Assembly: GCA_902589115.1 (NCBI GenBank)
Contig: CACIRS010000005.1
Location: 1-51,812, forward strand
Direction of reading: 5' to 3'
Length of the DNA stretch: 51,812 bases
DNA from: an uncultured Prochlorococcus sp.
GTDB taxonomy: Bacteria > Cyanobacteriota > Cyanobacteriia > PCC-6307 > Cyanobiaceae
The notes below the pieces were generated by a model. That model was given only the letters and a program-made list of their open reading frames with translations. It searched no databases and had not been told where the DNA came from. The position numbers were made by a program, and so were the translations under genes. Below, piece after piece: positions 25,457 to 33,508 of the stretch (position 1 is the first letter of the stretch; each line of letters opens with the position of its first letter).

Positions 25457-25618
25457 ATGACAGAAAAGAACTTTAGTTCAATACATAAACTTGATATCGA
25501 ACATGATGCTATTGACGAATATTTTGAATGTATTAGCGCCTGTTCTCTAAGTGATGAAGGTATACATTGCTTAACTCAATGTATCGAAGTACATCTAAAA
25601 AAAGAGGTGAAACAATGA
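25457..25618 (+). CDS. 53-aa protein with twin CX3C motif
   Basis: The product starts MTEKNFSSIHKLDIEHDAID and contains CISAC (25-29) and CLTQC (38-42), a twin CX3C arrangement able to hold a metal or two disulfides in a helical hairpin. An AGAGGTG Shine-Dalgarno precedes the ATG. The stop overlaps the next start (ATGA), so translation is coupled. Similar Cys-paired small proteins occur in picocyanobacteria, but I cannot name the family. Confidence 0.65.
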   Translation: MTEKNFSSIHKLDIEHDAIDEYFECISACSLSDEGIHCLTQCIEVHLKKEVKQ

Positions 25619-26004
25619 TAAGCCAAAGCCCTTTATTTATAACATCTGAAGGCGGTTCAATTACATGCTTTCACAGTGATGCTGGTCGAATCTTTCGTTC
25701 TTGCTCAAAACACCGTTGCATCTTTTCAAGTGACCTGCATTCCGCAAAATCGTATTTAGAAGATCTAGAAAAAAGAGATAACTTAATTACAGGAACAAAG
25801 GAGAACATCTATACTCAACGTAAAACCACACTTAAATGGTCTAGCAATGGAGAACTTTCAGCAATAGACATGGCAAGAATTCTTGAAAGTCTTGCGAACC
25901 CAAAACTCACCGAATGTGATCTAGCTTGCAATATTCACAACGATATAATGACTACACCTCAATACGACTCATGTCATCCTCACACACAAGAAGATACAAA
26001 ATAA
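25615..26004 (+). CDS. Hypothetical soluble 129-aa protein
   Basis: The ATG at 25615 overlaps the stop of the twin-CX3C gene and is preceded by AAAGAGGTG, which fixes the start over an earlier in-frame ATT/TTG. The product has FITSEGGSITCFHSDAGRIF, several Cys residues and a Ser/Thr-rich end. Near its 3' end it overlaps the next gene by 34 bp. The three form an apparent operon of unknown purpose. Confidence 0.6.
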   Translation: MISQSPLFITSEGGSITCFHSDAGRIFRSCSKHRCIFSSDLHSAKSYLEDLEKRDNLITGTKENIYTQRKTTLKWSSNGELSAIDMARILESLANPKLTECDLACNIHNDIMTTPQYDSCHPHTQEDTK

Positions 26005-26756
26005 TAATATATATATTATTAGGGATCTTTTCTCCATTTCTATTTTTTATAGCATTCATTCTTTTCCCTTTGATATTTAAATTAATTTTAGGAATGACAG
26101 GTAAATTTATTGGTTTAATTATTTCATTCATTTTAGTGCTTGCAATTATCTTCTCTATTTTCGGTAGTCAAAGGGCTCTACGAAAATGGAGTCTTATTTC
26201 ATATTCAATTACCCAAAAAATATTTATTTATGGAGCTGCATGTATTTGGTGGTTACTTACACTTAGCTTATCTGCTGGTTTAGCAGGTGCAGCTATAAAT
26301 ACTAACCGAGCAAAGAGCCGACTTGTTCACTTGATTCGTTCATGCTGGATCCTTGGAAGATTGGAATTCAACGAAAATCCAGATTTTGGAACCTTGGTAA
26401 AGAATCAAAAAATAATTAATACATTCAAATTTTATGAATTCATTGATCCATCTACTGGAGTTCAAATTACATCTGAAAAGGCGTCAAAATCATCATGTCT
26501 TGATATCTCCGCAATTAGCAGTAATACCTTCATGCCATCTCTAAGGGTGACACTTCCTAAAACAAATGATAATTCTATGATCCCTCCACAAAATTTCACT
26601 GAATCTCTTATGCTTAACTTTCCTGAATTTAATAAAAAAGCTTGGTCAATCAAAAAGCCTGATCAGAATAATTTAAAAACTACCTGCAAGCAGTCTAATT
26701 CATTTTTGATCTTTGGTTGCGATCCATCAAAGAATGATGTTGGCAAGGCATGGTAA
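25971..26756 (+). CDS. Hypothetical membrane protein with pilin-like segment
   Basis: The product is 261 aa from ATG 25971; an ATG at 25926 adds 15 residues overlapping the upstream gene further. Three hydrophobic stretches occur (IIIYILLGIFSPFLFFIAFI; FIGLIISFILVLAIIFSIFG; GAACIWWLLTLSLSAGLAGA), then a Ser/Thr-rich soluble C-terminus with three Cys. AGLAGAAINTNRAKSRL looks somewhat like the minor-pilin or type IV pilin stalk seen in cyanobacteria. This is a weak analogy. Confidence 0.55.
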   Translation: MSSSHTRRYKIIIYILLGIFSPFLFFIAFILFPLIFKLILGMTGKFIGLIISFILVLAIIFSIFGSQRALRKWSLISYSITQKIFIYGAACIWWLLTLSLSAGLAGAAINTNRAKSRLVHLIRSCWILGRLEFNENPDFGTLVKNQKIINTFKFYEFIDPSTGVQITSEKASKSSCLDISAISSNTFMPSLRVTLPKTNDNSMIPPQNFTESLMLNFPEFNKKAWSIKKPDQNNLKTTCKQSNSFLIFGCDPSKNDVGKAW

Positions 26757-26891
26757 AGAATTTTCAAAGAAGAAATTACTCATCAACCAAGTCGTAAAAA
26801 GAACTGGCAAATTGGCTAAGCCAGCAAGATAACCAATAACAAATAAATAACCCACACTACTACTTTTTAACGCATTCACTACATATTCCAT
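26727..26891 (-). CDS. Possible 54-aa membrane microprotein
   Basis: The minus-strand frame starts MEYVVNALKSSSVGYLFVIG and continues as a hydrophobic protein ending NSLPCLANIIL. Its 3' end overlaps the end of the plus-strand gene by 30 bp. It is coherent as a membrane peptide but unsupported otherwise. Confidence 0.3.
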   Translation of the reverse strand: MEYVVNALKSSSVGYLFVIGYLAGLANLPVLFTTWLMSNFFFENSLPCLANIIL

Positions 26892-26949
26892 CGTTATATC
26901 CAGGCATAGTTGAACCGTCCCTCAAATGTTTTACTTAGCACTCGAGGTA

Positions 26950-28182
26950 TTAACAATTATGTATAAGCGAATCTCCCCTCATTCCTCTCTTATATCTAGC
27001 ATGAATTCTCTGTCTAACTTTGCGGTCTAAAGATCTCCAAAATCCAAAATCTATTCCCATTTTCTGAGCAGATCGCTTCATAGTCATAAAGGACTTTCTT
27101 TCTTGCACTGACATTGCGGCGTATTCATCTAGAGAGATTCCAAATTCCTCTGACTTGACTATCTTTGTGCGATAACGCTCCCACTCTCGCCTTCTTTCAG
27201 AAGTCGTCAAAGCATTCCATTGAGACAAAGTCTTTCCATATTTTGCAGCCACCTGTTCAGGTTGGTGACTTGAATCTTTCAGCGCAAACAGTTCATCTCC
27301 AAACTTACCTGCTCGAAATCGAGCTTTTAGTCGTTGACGCTCTTTACGTGAAAGTTTTTGCCAAACTATTGGATCAATTCCTATATCTTGAGCAGATTTC
27401 TCAAGCCTAAAATAATTTCCATCTTGATCATCTAAGAGCGCTTCTCCACGTTTGCCGGAAGCATATCGAGCAGCAATTAAAGTCTTCTTTTTTGGGTCCC
27501 AATTTTTGTACTCTTCCATGGAAATTCCATATTTTGAAATTGCTTGATTGGCTCTTGTTGTTCCACTACGTTTTCCTCTCTCTGTACAAGATATTGATTC
27601 TCGGAATAATTCATCTCCTTGTCTTCCAGCTTTAAATCGTTTCGTAAAACGATTTTTTTGATCTCTACTCAAGGAATTCCACTTCTCAATAGTTAAACCA
27701 TATTTTTCTGCCATTTTTGATGCAAGCAAGTCACCGGTTTTAACCCTTAAAAACTTTCCCCTAAAACCATATCGATAACGAGCAGCTATGGCCGCTCGCC
27801 TAGCACAGGAAAGATTTTTCCATTCATCGTATTCATATCCAAATTTCTTAGCTGCAGCGGCCATATCAGACCCACCGGTTCTTCCTTCTCCTCCTTCAGT
27901 CATATTGCGGAGGATCCCCGTCCCAAGATCTTTCCTGCCGTAATGAGCTATATAAAAGACCTCCCAATCTTGTGCCTCTTCCAAAGTCAATCCAGAACGC
28001 AATATTCGAATTCGCGCTCTATCTCTTGGAACAGCACAAGAATGACTTTTACTTATTGGCCGATTCGGATCTATTGCTATACCTACGTAATAAGGAGTTA
28101 GAGTGTTTGATCTCAAATAGCAGTAAACGAAAGCGCCTTCCTTAGCTATTTCTTTAAAATTAGGTTTTGTGAGATTTCTCAA
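26950..28182 (-). CDS. GIY-YIG-type nuclease with about seven tandem C-terminal repeats
   Basis: The 410-aa product has N-terminal features of a GIY-YIG domain: VYCY (19-22), YYVGIA (31-36), an Arg in ARIRILRSG, a catalytic-type Glu in DWEVFYIAHYG (E74) and N93 in LRNMTEGGEG. From about residue 105 to the end, a unit of about 38-50 residues recurs about seven times, with the pattern KYG....EW..LS...R...ARY..G.RG..L. These units are basic and probably helical, fitting sequence-specific DNA contacts as in homing endonucleases. No intron or host gene is visible around it. It stands in an AT-rich accessory region. Confidence 0.8.
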   Translation of the reverse strand: MRNLTKPNFKEIAKEGAFVYCYLRSNTLTPYYVGIAIDPNRPISKSHSCAVPRDRARIRILRSGLTLEEAQDWEVFYIAHYGRKDLGTGILRNMTEGGEGRTGGSDMAAAAKKFGYEYDEWKNLSCARRAAIAARYRYGFRGKFLRVKTGDLLASKMAEKYGLTIEKWNSLSRDQKNRFTKRFKAGRQGDELFRESISCTERGKRSGTTRANQAISKYGISMEEYKNWDPKKKTLIAARYASGKRGEALLDDQDGNYFRLEKSAQDIGIDPIVWQKLSRKERQRLKARFRAGKFGDELFALKDSSHQPEQVAAKYGKTLSQWNALTTSERRREWERYRTKIVKSEEFGISLDEYAAMSVQERKSFMTMKRSAQKMGIDFGFWRSLDRKVRQRIHARYKRGMRGDSLIHNC

Positions 28183-28285
28183 AGGCCTATATAGGCTTAA
28201 GTCGATGCCTAAGTTTATACAGCAATAGTAAAACTTTTATATCAAAAGTTTTACTTAAACGGTTCATTGGATTGCTAACGAGCAG

Positions 28286-28298
28286 TCTCAGCGAATCA
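28286..28298 (+). repeat. 13-bp dispersed repeat TCTCAGCGAATCA, copy 1
   Basis: It is identical to 35299-35311. Both copies are followed within about 35 bp by a CCAAACT word. The surrounding bases also align loosely (GCTAACGAGCAG versus AGCAACCGA). It may mark another junction of the accessory region. Confidence 0.55.
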
Positions 28299-28330
28299 TC
28301 CAGAATTACTGAAACTTTGCCCAAACTCCT

Positions 28331-28462
28331 ATGATTTCAAACGAAAAGAAGTTATTTACCAAAAAAAGAGGTGCAATCAATACTATAGAACTAGTCAATC
28401 TAGATAGCCTAGTCGCAATAGTCAGTGACGAAACTATTTTAAAAAAGGTAGTATTGATATAA
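28331..28462 (+). CDS. 43-aa hypothetical protein upstream of an RHH regulator
   Basis: The product starts MISNEKKLFTKKRGAINTIE and ends ILKKVVLI. It precedes the RHH gene by 13 bp. The upstream bases TTTGCCCAAACTCCT before its ATG resemble the leaders of the EVE-type repeats. A small partner of the RHH protein is conceivable but unproven. Confidence 0.4.
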   Translation: MISNEKKLFTKKRGAINTIELVNLDSLVAIVSDETILKKVVLI

Positions 28463-28475
28463 ATGAAGTATAGAC

Positions 28476-29027
28476 ATGGTGCAAGAAAGAACTCAGCTGA
28501 ATATCAACATTGATCCAGAGTTACTTGTAAAGATCAAGTCTGAAGCAATGAAGGAGGGAAAAACATTATCGGCATTTGTGATTGAAAAACTGTCCAATAT
28601 TCAATCATCATCTACGAATAATATACTTGAGGAAAGGCTAGCAAGAATAGAAAAACATCTTAATCTAGATCAGAATCCTACGAATGAAAAAAAAGGCATA
28701 GGAAAGATTTTTACTGATGAGGGAGCCAAAAACTATGGTGAAGTCGCCAAGAAATTATTTGAATTACACCTTAAGAAGAAAGGGATTTCTAAAGAAGGTG
28801 GATTGCAAGAACTAGCTACATATCTCGAGAAACTCCCTCATAGCTCTCCCGAACTAGTCTTCCAAATCCTATTAGGTAATCATGATTTAACAGGTTTAGA
28901 AATGACAAAGGCATATAGGCATGGATCTTGTGCAATGAGAACTGCTCTAGTGGAATGGTCCAATGACAATTTAGAAGATTTAAATAAGGCTTTCCTAGAC
29001 GCCGTGATTACGAAAAGTCTTGCTTAA
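28476..29027 (+). CDS. Ribbon-helix-helix protein with C-terminal extension
   Basis: The 183-aa product has an N-terminal RHH DNA-binding motif: a strand TQLNINIDPE, then helices LLVKIKSEAMKEGK and TLSAFVIEKL (residues 6-40). A coiled-coil-like linker (LEERLARIEKHLNL) and a helical domain of unknown function follow. RHH proteins often repress their own operon or act as antitoxins, but no toxin candidate is evident apart from the 43-aa ORF. The AT-rich context suggests acquired DNA. Confidence 0.7.
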   Translation: MVQERTQLNINIDPELLVKIKSEAMKEGKTLSAFVIEKLSNIQSSSTNNILEERLARIEKHLNLDQNPTNEKKGIGKIFTDEGAKNYGEVAKKLFELHLKKKGISKEGGLQELATYLEKLPHSSPELVFQILLGNHDLTGLEMTKAYRHGSCAMRTALVEWSNDNLEDLNKAFLDAVITKSLA

Positions 29028-29124
29028 AGAGTAAAGATATCTATTTAACTTGAGCTTCTTCAAAAAATTCGATCTGTATCTTATAAATTTAATATTTTCC
29101 ATAAAAGGATCATTCTAGCAAGTC

Positions 29125-29631
29125 TTAAAAATAAGCATTGTTGGAAAAGATAAATTTTCGAGTTTCAAATACTTTTTTACATTTCCCAGGCAATATTTTA
29201 TCAATTGTAAATAGACCTCTTCCCTTCATAAAGAGTGTTCTTTGAGCATTCATTGTTGAAAGGTCAACCTTGAATTTTATATCGGTTAAGCCAATATCAG
29301 ATAAATTCTGATTATATGTATTCGAAATAATATGAGCTTCGTAAATAAATTTATTAATTGTAGATTTTTTTATTTGTGTAATAGTTTTTTCTGCTCCAGA
29401 TGTTTCAATTAATTCTTGAGGGTTTAAAGTGCATATTCTCTTGCCTAGGCTACATGAATAGCTTTCTCCTGATCCAATAGAAAAGTAAATTCTTGCATAT
29501 GGATTCACCTTTTCACCTTGATAGGTACAGTTGAGTCCAATAATTTTGTCAAATAATTTTTCATACACAAACCAACTACACAACAAAGATATGAGCAAGG
29601 CAATCTGCCTAACCCTTAAAGACATTTTCAT
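29125..29631 (-). CDS. Hypothetical membrane-anchored protein
   Basis: The 168-aa product has an N-terminal anchor (IALLISLLCSWFVYEKLF) and a soluble domain with Cys pairs (GLNCTYQG, GKRICTL, GKCKKVFE). It is probably periplasmic. It lies 30 bp downstream of the 381-aa membrane protein gene on the same strand, so they likely form an operon. No family is recognised. Confidence 0.55.
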   Translation of the reverse strand: MKMSLRVRQIALLISLLCSWFVYEKLFDKIIGLNCTYQGEKVNPYARIYFSIGSGESYSCSLGKRICTLNPQELIETSGAEKTITQIKKSTINKFIYEAHIISNTYNQNLSDIGLTDIKFKVDLSTMNAQRTLFMKGRGLFTIDKILPGKCKKVFETRKFIFSNNAYF

Positions 29632-29661
29632 TATTGTGAAATGTCATAATTATAGCATTTA

Positions 29662-30807
29662 TTAATTTATAATCCTTTTCTTTAAGATAAAGATAAAATC
29701 TCTAATTAAAATCACTGGTGAAAGAACTATAAGTATAAATAAAGAAATAAAACCAGAAATAATGGTGATGTTTGTCTTTAAAACTCTTGCTTTAATCCAT
29801 GATCTAGGCAAAGGTTTTATTCCAAGGTTAAATTCTAGTTTTTTCCATATTTCATTTGGAACTATAGATTTCTTAGATTTGCGTAGATATTTCATTCTCC
29901 CATTTATTTGAACCTTCTCTTTGGAAATACGAATACCCTTCCAAAATTCGAATTCCTGTGTTCTAATACTATCGCCAAGATAATAACATTTGATCAAATA
30001 ATATTCAGTGCCTAAAGGAAGTGAGAATCGATGACATATATCCGCACCATAGATTTCTGGAACAATACTTTCAGAAAAGTTTTTCCCTGGTATACCCTTC
30101 CCCCCACCATCAAGATAATAAAGATGTGTGCCTTTATAATCATAAAAATTATATTTAGCTGTCCCATCAAATAATTTAACACCATACAAGTTAGTAGCTA
30201 TAAAAACTAGGTTTAAAATAATAATTAAGTATCTTAATTTAACTACATAACAAATTGCTCTTCCAAAAATAGATTTTTTCCAAGGAAGCTTTTTATCTTC
30301 TTCAAATGAATCTTTTTGAGGGCAGGTATTCTTTCTATTACTCCTAAATGAATTCTGCATTGAATTAGCTTTTGGAATTCTTGGTAGATTCGACTTAATC
30401 TGAATTACACCAAATCCAACCATCAAAAAATAAAGGAAAGTACCTGCCCCAATAAATGAATATGGTCCAAAGATACTCTCATAAGAATAAAGCGAGATTG
30501 ATACTAAATAAGAAAGAAAAGACGTTAAGAATATAGTTATTGAAAGATTATTTGCTTGTAACTTACGATTAAGCCCCTTAGGAGAAATATAAGAAAAAAA
30601 AGACAGCCAAATTAACGAGAAAATAAAAGAACCTAGCTTTGGAATTATTTTTTCGATTGATTCTTCGGATAAAAGAGAAGCAACTTTAACCAACCATATA
30701 ACACCATTATAAAGAAAAAATATTGCGCAAAATCTAACAAAAAATCGTACTAATCCTCGGATTTTTCTAAGAAATAAGATGCGGCTACTTTTAGTCATCT
30801 TTCCCAC
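29662..30807 (-). CDS. Hypothetical multi-pass membrane protein
   Basis: The 381-aa product has about six hydrophobic helices: four in the first 150 residues, one near 195 (YLIIILNLVFIATNLYG) and one near the C-terminus (IISGFISLFILIVLSP). A large soluble loop lies between. A Met at residue 4 is an alternative start. No motif points to a function. The gene is very AT-rich and abuts the first repeat R1 at 30.87 kb, the left edge of the cassette array. Confidence 0.55.
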   Translation of the reverse strand: MGKMTKSSRILFLRKIRGLVRFFVRFCAIFFLYNGVIWLVKVASLLSEESIEKIIPKLGSFIFSLIWLSFFSYISPKGLNRKLQANNLSITIFLTSFLSYLVSISLYSYESIFGPYSFIGAGTFLYFLMVGFGVIQIKSNLPRIPKANSMQNSFRSNRKNTCPQKDSFEEDKKLPWKKSIFGRAICYVVKLRYLIIILNLVFIATNLYGVKLFDGTAKYNFYDYKGTHLYYLDGGGKGIPGKNFSESIVPEIYGADICHRFSLPLGTEYYLIKCYYLGDSIRTQEFEFWKGIRISKEKVQINGRMKYLRKSKKSIVPNEIWKKLEFNLGIKPLPRSWIKARVLKTNITIISGFISLFILIVLSPVILIRDFIFILKKRIIN

Positions 30808-30873
30808 TTATTCTCCTTATTGAAATCAAGCATAATTGATTTGAAAATTAATACTCAACAGATACAAAGCAAA

Positions 30874-30993
30874 TTCACACCCTGTGATTCGCCCAAATCC
30901 CTTGCTGTGAATAACATCTCCTATTGGCTAATGAAAAGCGGTCTTCCAATGACTCAAAGAAATTATAAGAGATTTATAAAATCGATTCACACC
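30874..30993 (+). repeat. EVE 5'-end repeat R1
   Basis: It contains TTCACACCCTGTGATTCG, a leader CCCAAATCCCTTGCT and a GTG-started peptide NNISYWLMKSG. The core TGGCTAATGAAAAG is at 30925-30938. After the core it resembles R2 (SG....YK.F.KSIHT) rather than the EVE protein. The reading frame stops at 31008. Confidence 0.85.
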
Positions 30994-31033
30994 ATTATTC
31001 TTGAATAAGTAATGATTGATGAATAGGTGAAAA

Positions 31034-31147
31034 TGGAAGAAGAAAAGTTACTCCCCAATAAAGAAGAGAAAAAAGAAAAAGATGAGAACCCTCTACTGAA
31101 TTATGAATGTGACCAAGATGACGATGGTGTCGACTGGGAGACCTAAT
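31034..31147 (+). CDS. 37-aa acidic hypothetical peptide
   Basis: The product starts MEEEKLLPNKEEKKEKDEN and ends CDQDDDGVDWET. An AGGTGAAA Shine-Dalgarno precedes the ATG. It stops 3 bp before the alkyltransferase-like gene, suggesting an operon. Its start (ATGGAAGAAGA) also occurs near 35354, in the spacer after R3, as a 12-residue stub. Confidence 0.5.
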
Positions 31148-31150
31148 GAA

Positions 31151-31489
31151 ATGACCATGAAAAAGTCTTTTGAGTTGCGGGAATATGAAACGGTTTCACC
31201 TATACCATTTGGTCAAGTCGCTACCTATGATCAAATAGCTGAATTAATTGGTGCATATGGGTGTGCATGGCAAATTGGATGGTCCTTAAAGAGATTACGC
31301 TTGCCTTCAAAAATCCATTGGCATCGAGTCATTAATACCAAAGGGGAAGTATCAATGAGTATTGGTCGAGAGGGAACTGACTGGGTCCAAATAGATTTAT
31401 TGAAAAGCGAAGGTGTCTTTATAAATCACGAATTAAAGATTCAACTACGCAGGTATTTATGGAAACCAGATCTAATGAAAGATTCGTAA
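31151..31489 (+). CDS. atl: Alkyltransferase-like (ATL) DNA-damage recognition protein
   Basis: The 112-aa product has the O6-alkylguanine-DNA methyltransferase fold: IPFGQVATYDQIAELIG (18-34) and the active-site region IHWHRVIN (55-62). The nucleophilic Cys of PCHRV is Trp57 here. ATL proteins bind alkylated guanine and hand it to nucleotide excision repair without removing the alkyl group. The start at 31151 directly follows the 37-aa ORF; earlier in-frame Mets overlap that ORF. Confidence 0.88.
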   Translation: MTMKKSFELREYETVSPIPFGQVATYDQIAELIGAYGCAWQIGWSLKRLRLPSKIHWHRVINTKGEVSMSIGREGTDWVQIDLLKSEGVFINHELKIQLRRYLWKPDLMKDS

Positions 31490-31501
31490 TAAAAAGTCGA
31501 T

Positions 31502-31873
31502 ATGGCAGTTCAAGAGAGCAATGAAAAAAGGAAAGAACGCTTCAAGGCGATGTCTAGTGCTGAGAGAAAAGCATTAATAAGGGCAAAGATGAAAGCCGAG
31601 GGGTTACAAGAAGGGAGTGGAGTCCCAGGAAAAGACTTGTTTTCTTATGACCAAGATGAGATCTGGGATCTAATCCAAGTGACTAGTTGTTTCCCTGAGA
31701 TGCAAACCAAACCAAGGACAATGCAAAAAAAGGCTCCTAGTAAAAAGAGATCTTTAATTGCTTGGATAATGGTTTCACTTGCTCTGACTGGTGGAATGGT
31801 CTTGTATTACAGGCAATATCCATCGCTAGAGATAAGAAGAGAACTATCAGTAGATGGAATGTTTGCTGATTAA
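31502..31873 (+). CDS. Hypothetical protein with C-terminal membrane helix
   Basis: The 123-aa product has a charged helical N-terminus (NEKRKERFKAMSSAERKALI), a central domain and one C-terminal helix (LIAWIMVSLALTGGMVLYY). It lies 12 bp after the ATL gene and is likely in the same transcript. No family is recognised. Confidence 0.55.
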   Translation: MAVQESNEKRKERFKAMSSAERKALIRAKMKAEGLQEGSGVPGKDLFSYDQDEIWDLIQVTSCFPEMQTKPRTMQKKAPSKKRSLIAWIMVSLALTGGMVLYYRQYPSLEIRRELSVDGMFAD

Positions 31874-32011
31874 GTTCTAAGACTCGTGGACTAGTCAACT
31901 AACTACAACTGTCGACACTCTCGATTTGGAATTCTTGAGAAGGTTCTTCAAGGTTGGGAAAAACTTAGGGAAGGTCTATCGGGACGTTGTAAGGTGATAT
32001 CTCTAACCCTC

Positions 32012-32054
32012 ATACCCCTAAAAGTCAATAACAGTAGTTGTTTTGAAGGGGTAT
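32012..32054 (+). terminator. Stem-loop after the ATL operon, possible terminator
   Basis: ATACCCCTAAAA pairs with TTTT(GA)AGGGGTAT around a loop of about 17 nt. There is no U tract after it. It lies 139 bp past the last gene of the operon. It could be a terminator, an RNA stability element or part of a structured RNA. Confidence 0.4.
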
Positions 32055-32140
32055 ATTACAACAGAATAAGATGTTTAGGTAATGCTTAGGTAACCGGTTG
32101 TATTTTAATAAGAGTTTTTTTAAGTAATTCTAAATTAATA

Positions 32141-32785
32141 ATGGAAGTTAAAAAAATATATCCGCCACTTATTCCTGTTTTGCAAGTGAAGCTGGATAAA
32201 ATAATTATAGATTATTTATGGAATATAATTGATATTGCTAAATCTAAAAATATAAATTTCAATAAACAATTAGCAGGTAATATTTCTGAAAGCCTTTTGC
32301 TTGACGATAAGGATTCGTATTTTTATAAATCAGTTTGTTTGCCTTTGGTACAATATTATCGGGAGAATAATTACAGCGAGAACGATCCTGTTTCTCAGAA
32401 CACATTATTAGGGCCAAATCCTAAAATTTCATTAAATCAATTTTGGGTTAATTATCAATATCAGGCTGAATTTAACCCTTATCATGATCACAGTGGTGTT
32501 TACTCATTTGCCATTTGGATGAAGATTCCTTATTCCTGGGAAGAGCAGAAACAATTAGCACAGTTTTGCAATATGAGTGAGAAATGTATAAAGGTTGGAA
32601 CTTTTGAATTTGAGTATACTGATATGCTTGGTTCTATTAGGCAATTATCTTATCATTTATCACCGAAATATGAAGGTTACATGGTTTTCTTCCCTGCAAA
32701 ATTAAGACATTGTGTTTATCCATTCTATGAAACAAAGGAGCCAAGAATTTCAATAGCAGGAAATTTATCTTATTTACCTCACTAA
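32141..32785 (+). CDS. 2OG-Fe(II) oxygenase-like protein (phage-type)
   Basis: The 214-aa product has WVNYQYQAEFNPYHDHSGVY with iron ligands H115/H117 region, distal H190 in FPAKLRHCVYP and R202 in PRISIAGNL for 2-oxoglutarate. This pattern matches the 2OG-FeII_Oxy_5 type common in cyanophages and marine islands. The substrate is unknown. It is AT-rich and lies within the interval between R1 and its degraded copy. Confidence 0.78.
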   Translation: MEVKKIYPPLIPVLQVKLDKIIIDYLWNIIDIAKSKNINFNKQLAGNISESLLLDDKDSYFYKSVCLPLVQYYRENNYSENDPVSQNTLLGPNPKISLNQFWVNYQYQAEFNPYHDHSGVYSFAIWMKIPYSWEEQKQLAQFCNMSEKCIKVGTFEFEYTDMLGSIRQLSYHLSPKYEGYMVFFPAKLRHCVYPFYETKEPRISIAGNLSYLPH

Positions 32786-32952
32786 TAATAAATTTGAGCT
32801 TAAAGGCAATCTCTAATTCTAACTCTAATCATTAAGTCAGGTACCCAAAGTATTAGGCATAGCAATGTAGAAGCAAAAATCCACCAAAACAAGGCAAGAT
32901 AATCAATCTTCTTAGGTGGTTTATAATTTAGAAGAGTACTGAAATTAAGTAT

Positions 32953-32966
32953 TGGCTAATCAAAAG
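32953..32966 (+). repeat. Degraded EVE-repeat core (R1b)
   Basis: TGGCTAATCAAAAG differs by one base from the 14-base core of R1-R5. The bases around it still translate as IKYWLIKRGI, the counterpart of ISYWLMKSGI. No intact leader precedes it. Chance cannot be excluded, but frame and neighbours agree. Confidence 0.6.
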
Positions 32967-33098
32967 AGGTATTTGAGTGATAGGAAGCACTCACGGCTAA
33001 TTATCGAGATTTACTCAGACTTTCATTAAGAACCATCTAGAACTAATAAATCACTAGCAGACAAAACAACTAGCTTTTTAATTAATGAGGCTCTAAGA

Positions 33099-33293
33099 AT
33101 GACAGGTATTACAGGATTACTTTTTTTATTATTCAAGCCCATGCTGTTCTTAACCCTTAAAAAACTATTTAAGAAACAAATGAAGGCTTGGATCGTTTCT
33201 GCTTTGGAGTGGTTAGCCCTTCAAACGGACAACGATATTGATGATGCAATAGTCAGGAAGGTTAAGGGAGCCATGAAATTAGGAGTCGTGTGA
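33099..33293 (+). CDS. 64-aa membrane-associated protein (TDN.DD-type)
   Basis: The product starts MTGITGLLFLLFKPMLFLTL, followed by a basic linker (KKLFKKQMKAW) and the segment LEWLALQTDNDIDDAIVRKV. The TDNDIDD segment recalls small phage and prophage proteins. It is the only gene in the R1b-R2 interval. Confidence 0.55.
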   Translation: MTGITGLLFLLFKPMLFLTLKKLFKKQMKAWIVSALEWLALQTDNDIDDAIVRKVKGAMKLGVV

Positions 33294-33390
33294 AGCATGC
33301 AATTGAGATCTATATCGAAAGAGGTCAAAATGCTAGTAAGTAGAGATACTGAGAGAGAGGTTTTACCCAAGCTTGACTCAAACCGTCCAT

Positions 33391-33508
33391 TTTCGCCCAA
33401 ACCCCTTGACATGACTGACATTTCTTACTGGCTAATGAAAAGCGGCATTTCAGTAGTGGAAAGCGATTACAAGGAATTTGAAAAATCCATTCACACAAAA
33501 TTCACACC
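33391..33508 (+). repeat. EVE 5'-end repeat R2
   Basis: The leader TTTCGCCCAAACCCCTTGAC is followed by ATG ACT GAC and the peptide ISYWLMKSGIS. The core is at 33429-33442. After the core it matches R1 in protein sense (YKEFEKSIHT). It ends in TTCACACAAAATTCACACC, the same direct-repeat motif that opens R3. Confidence 0.87.
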
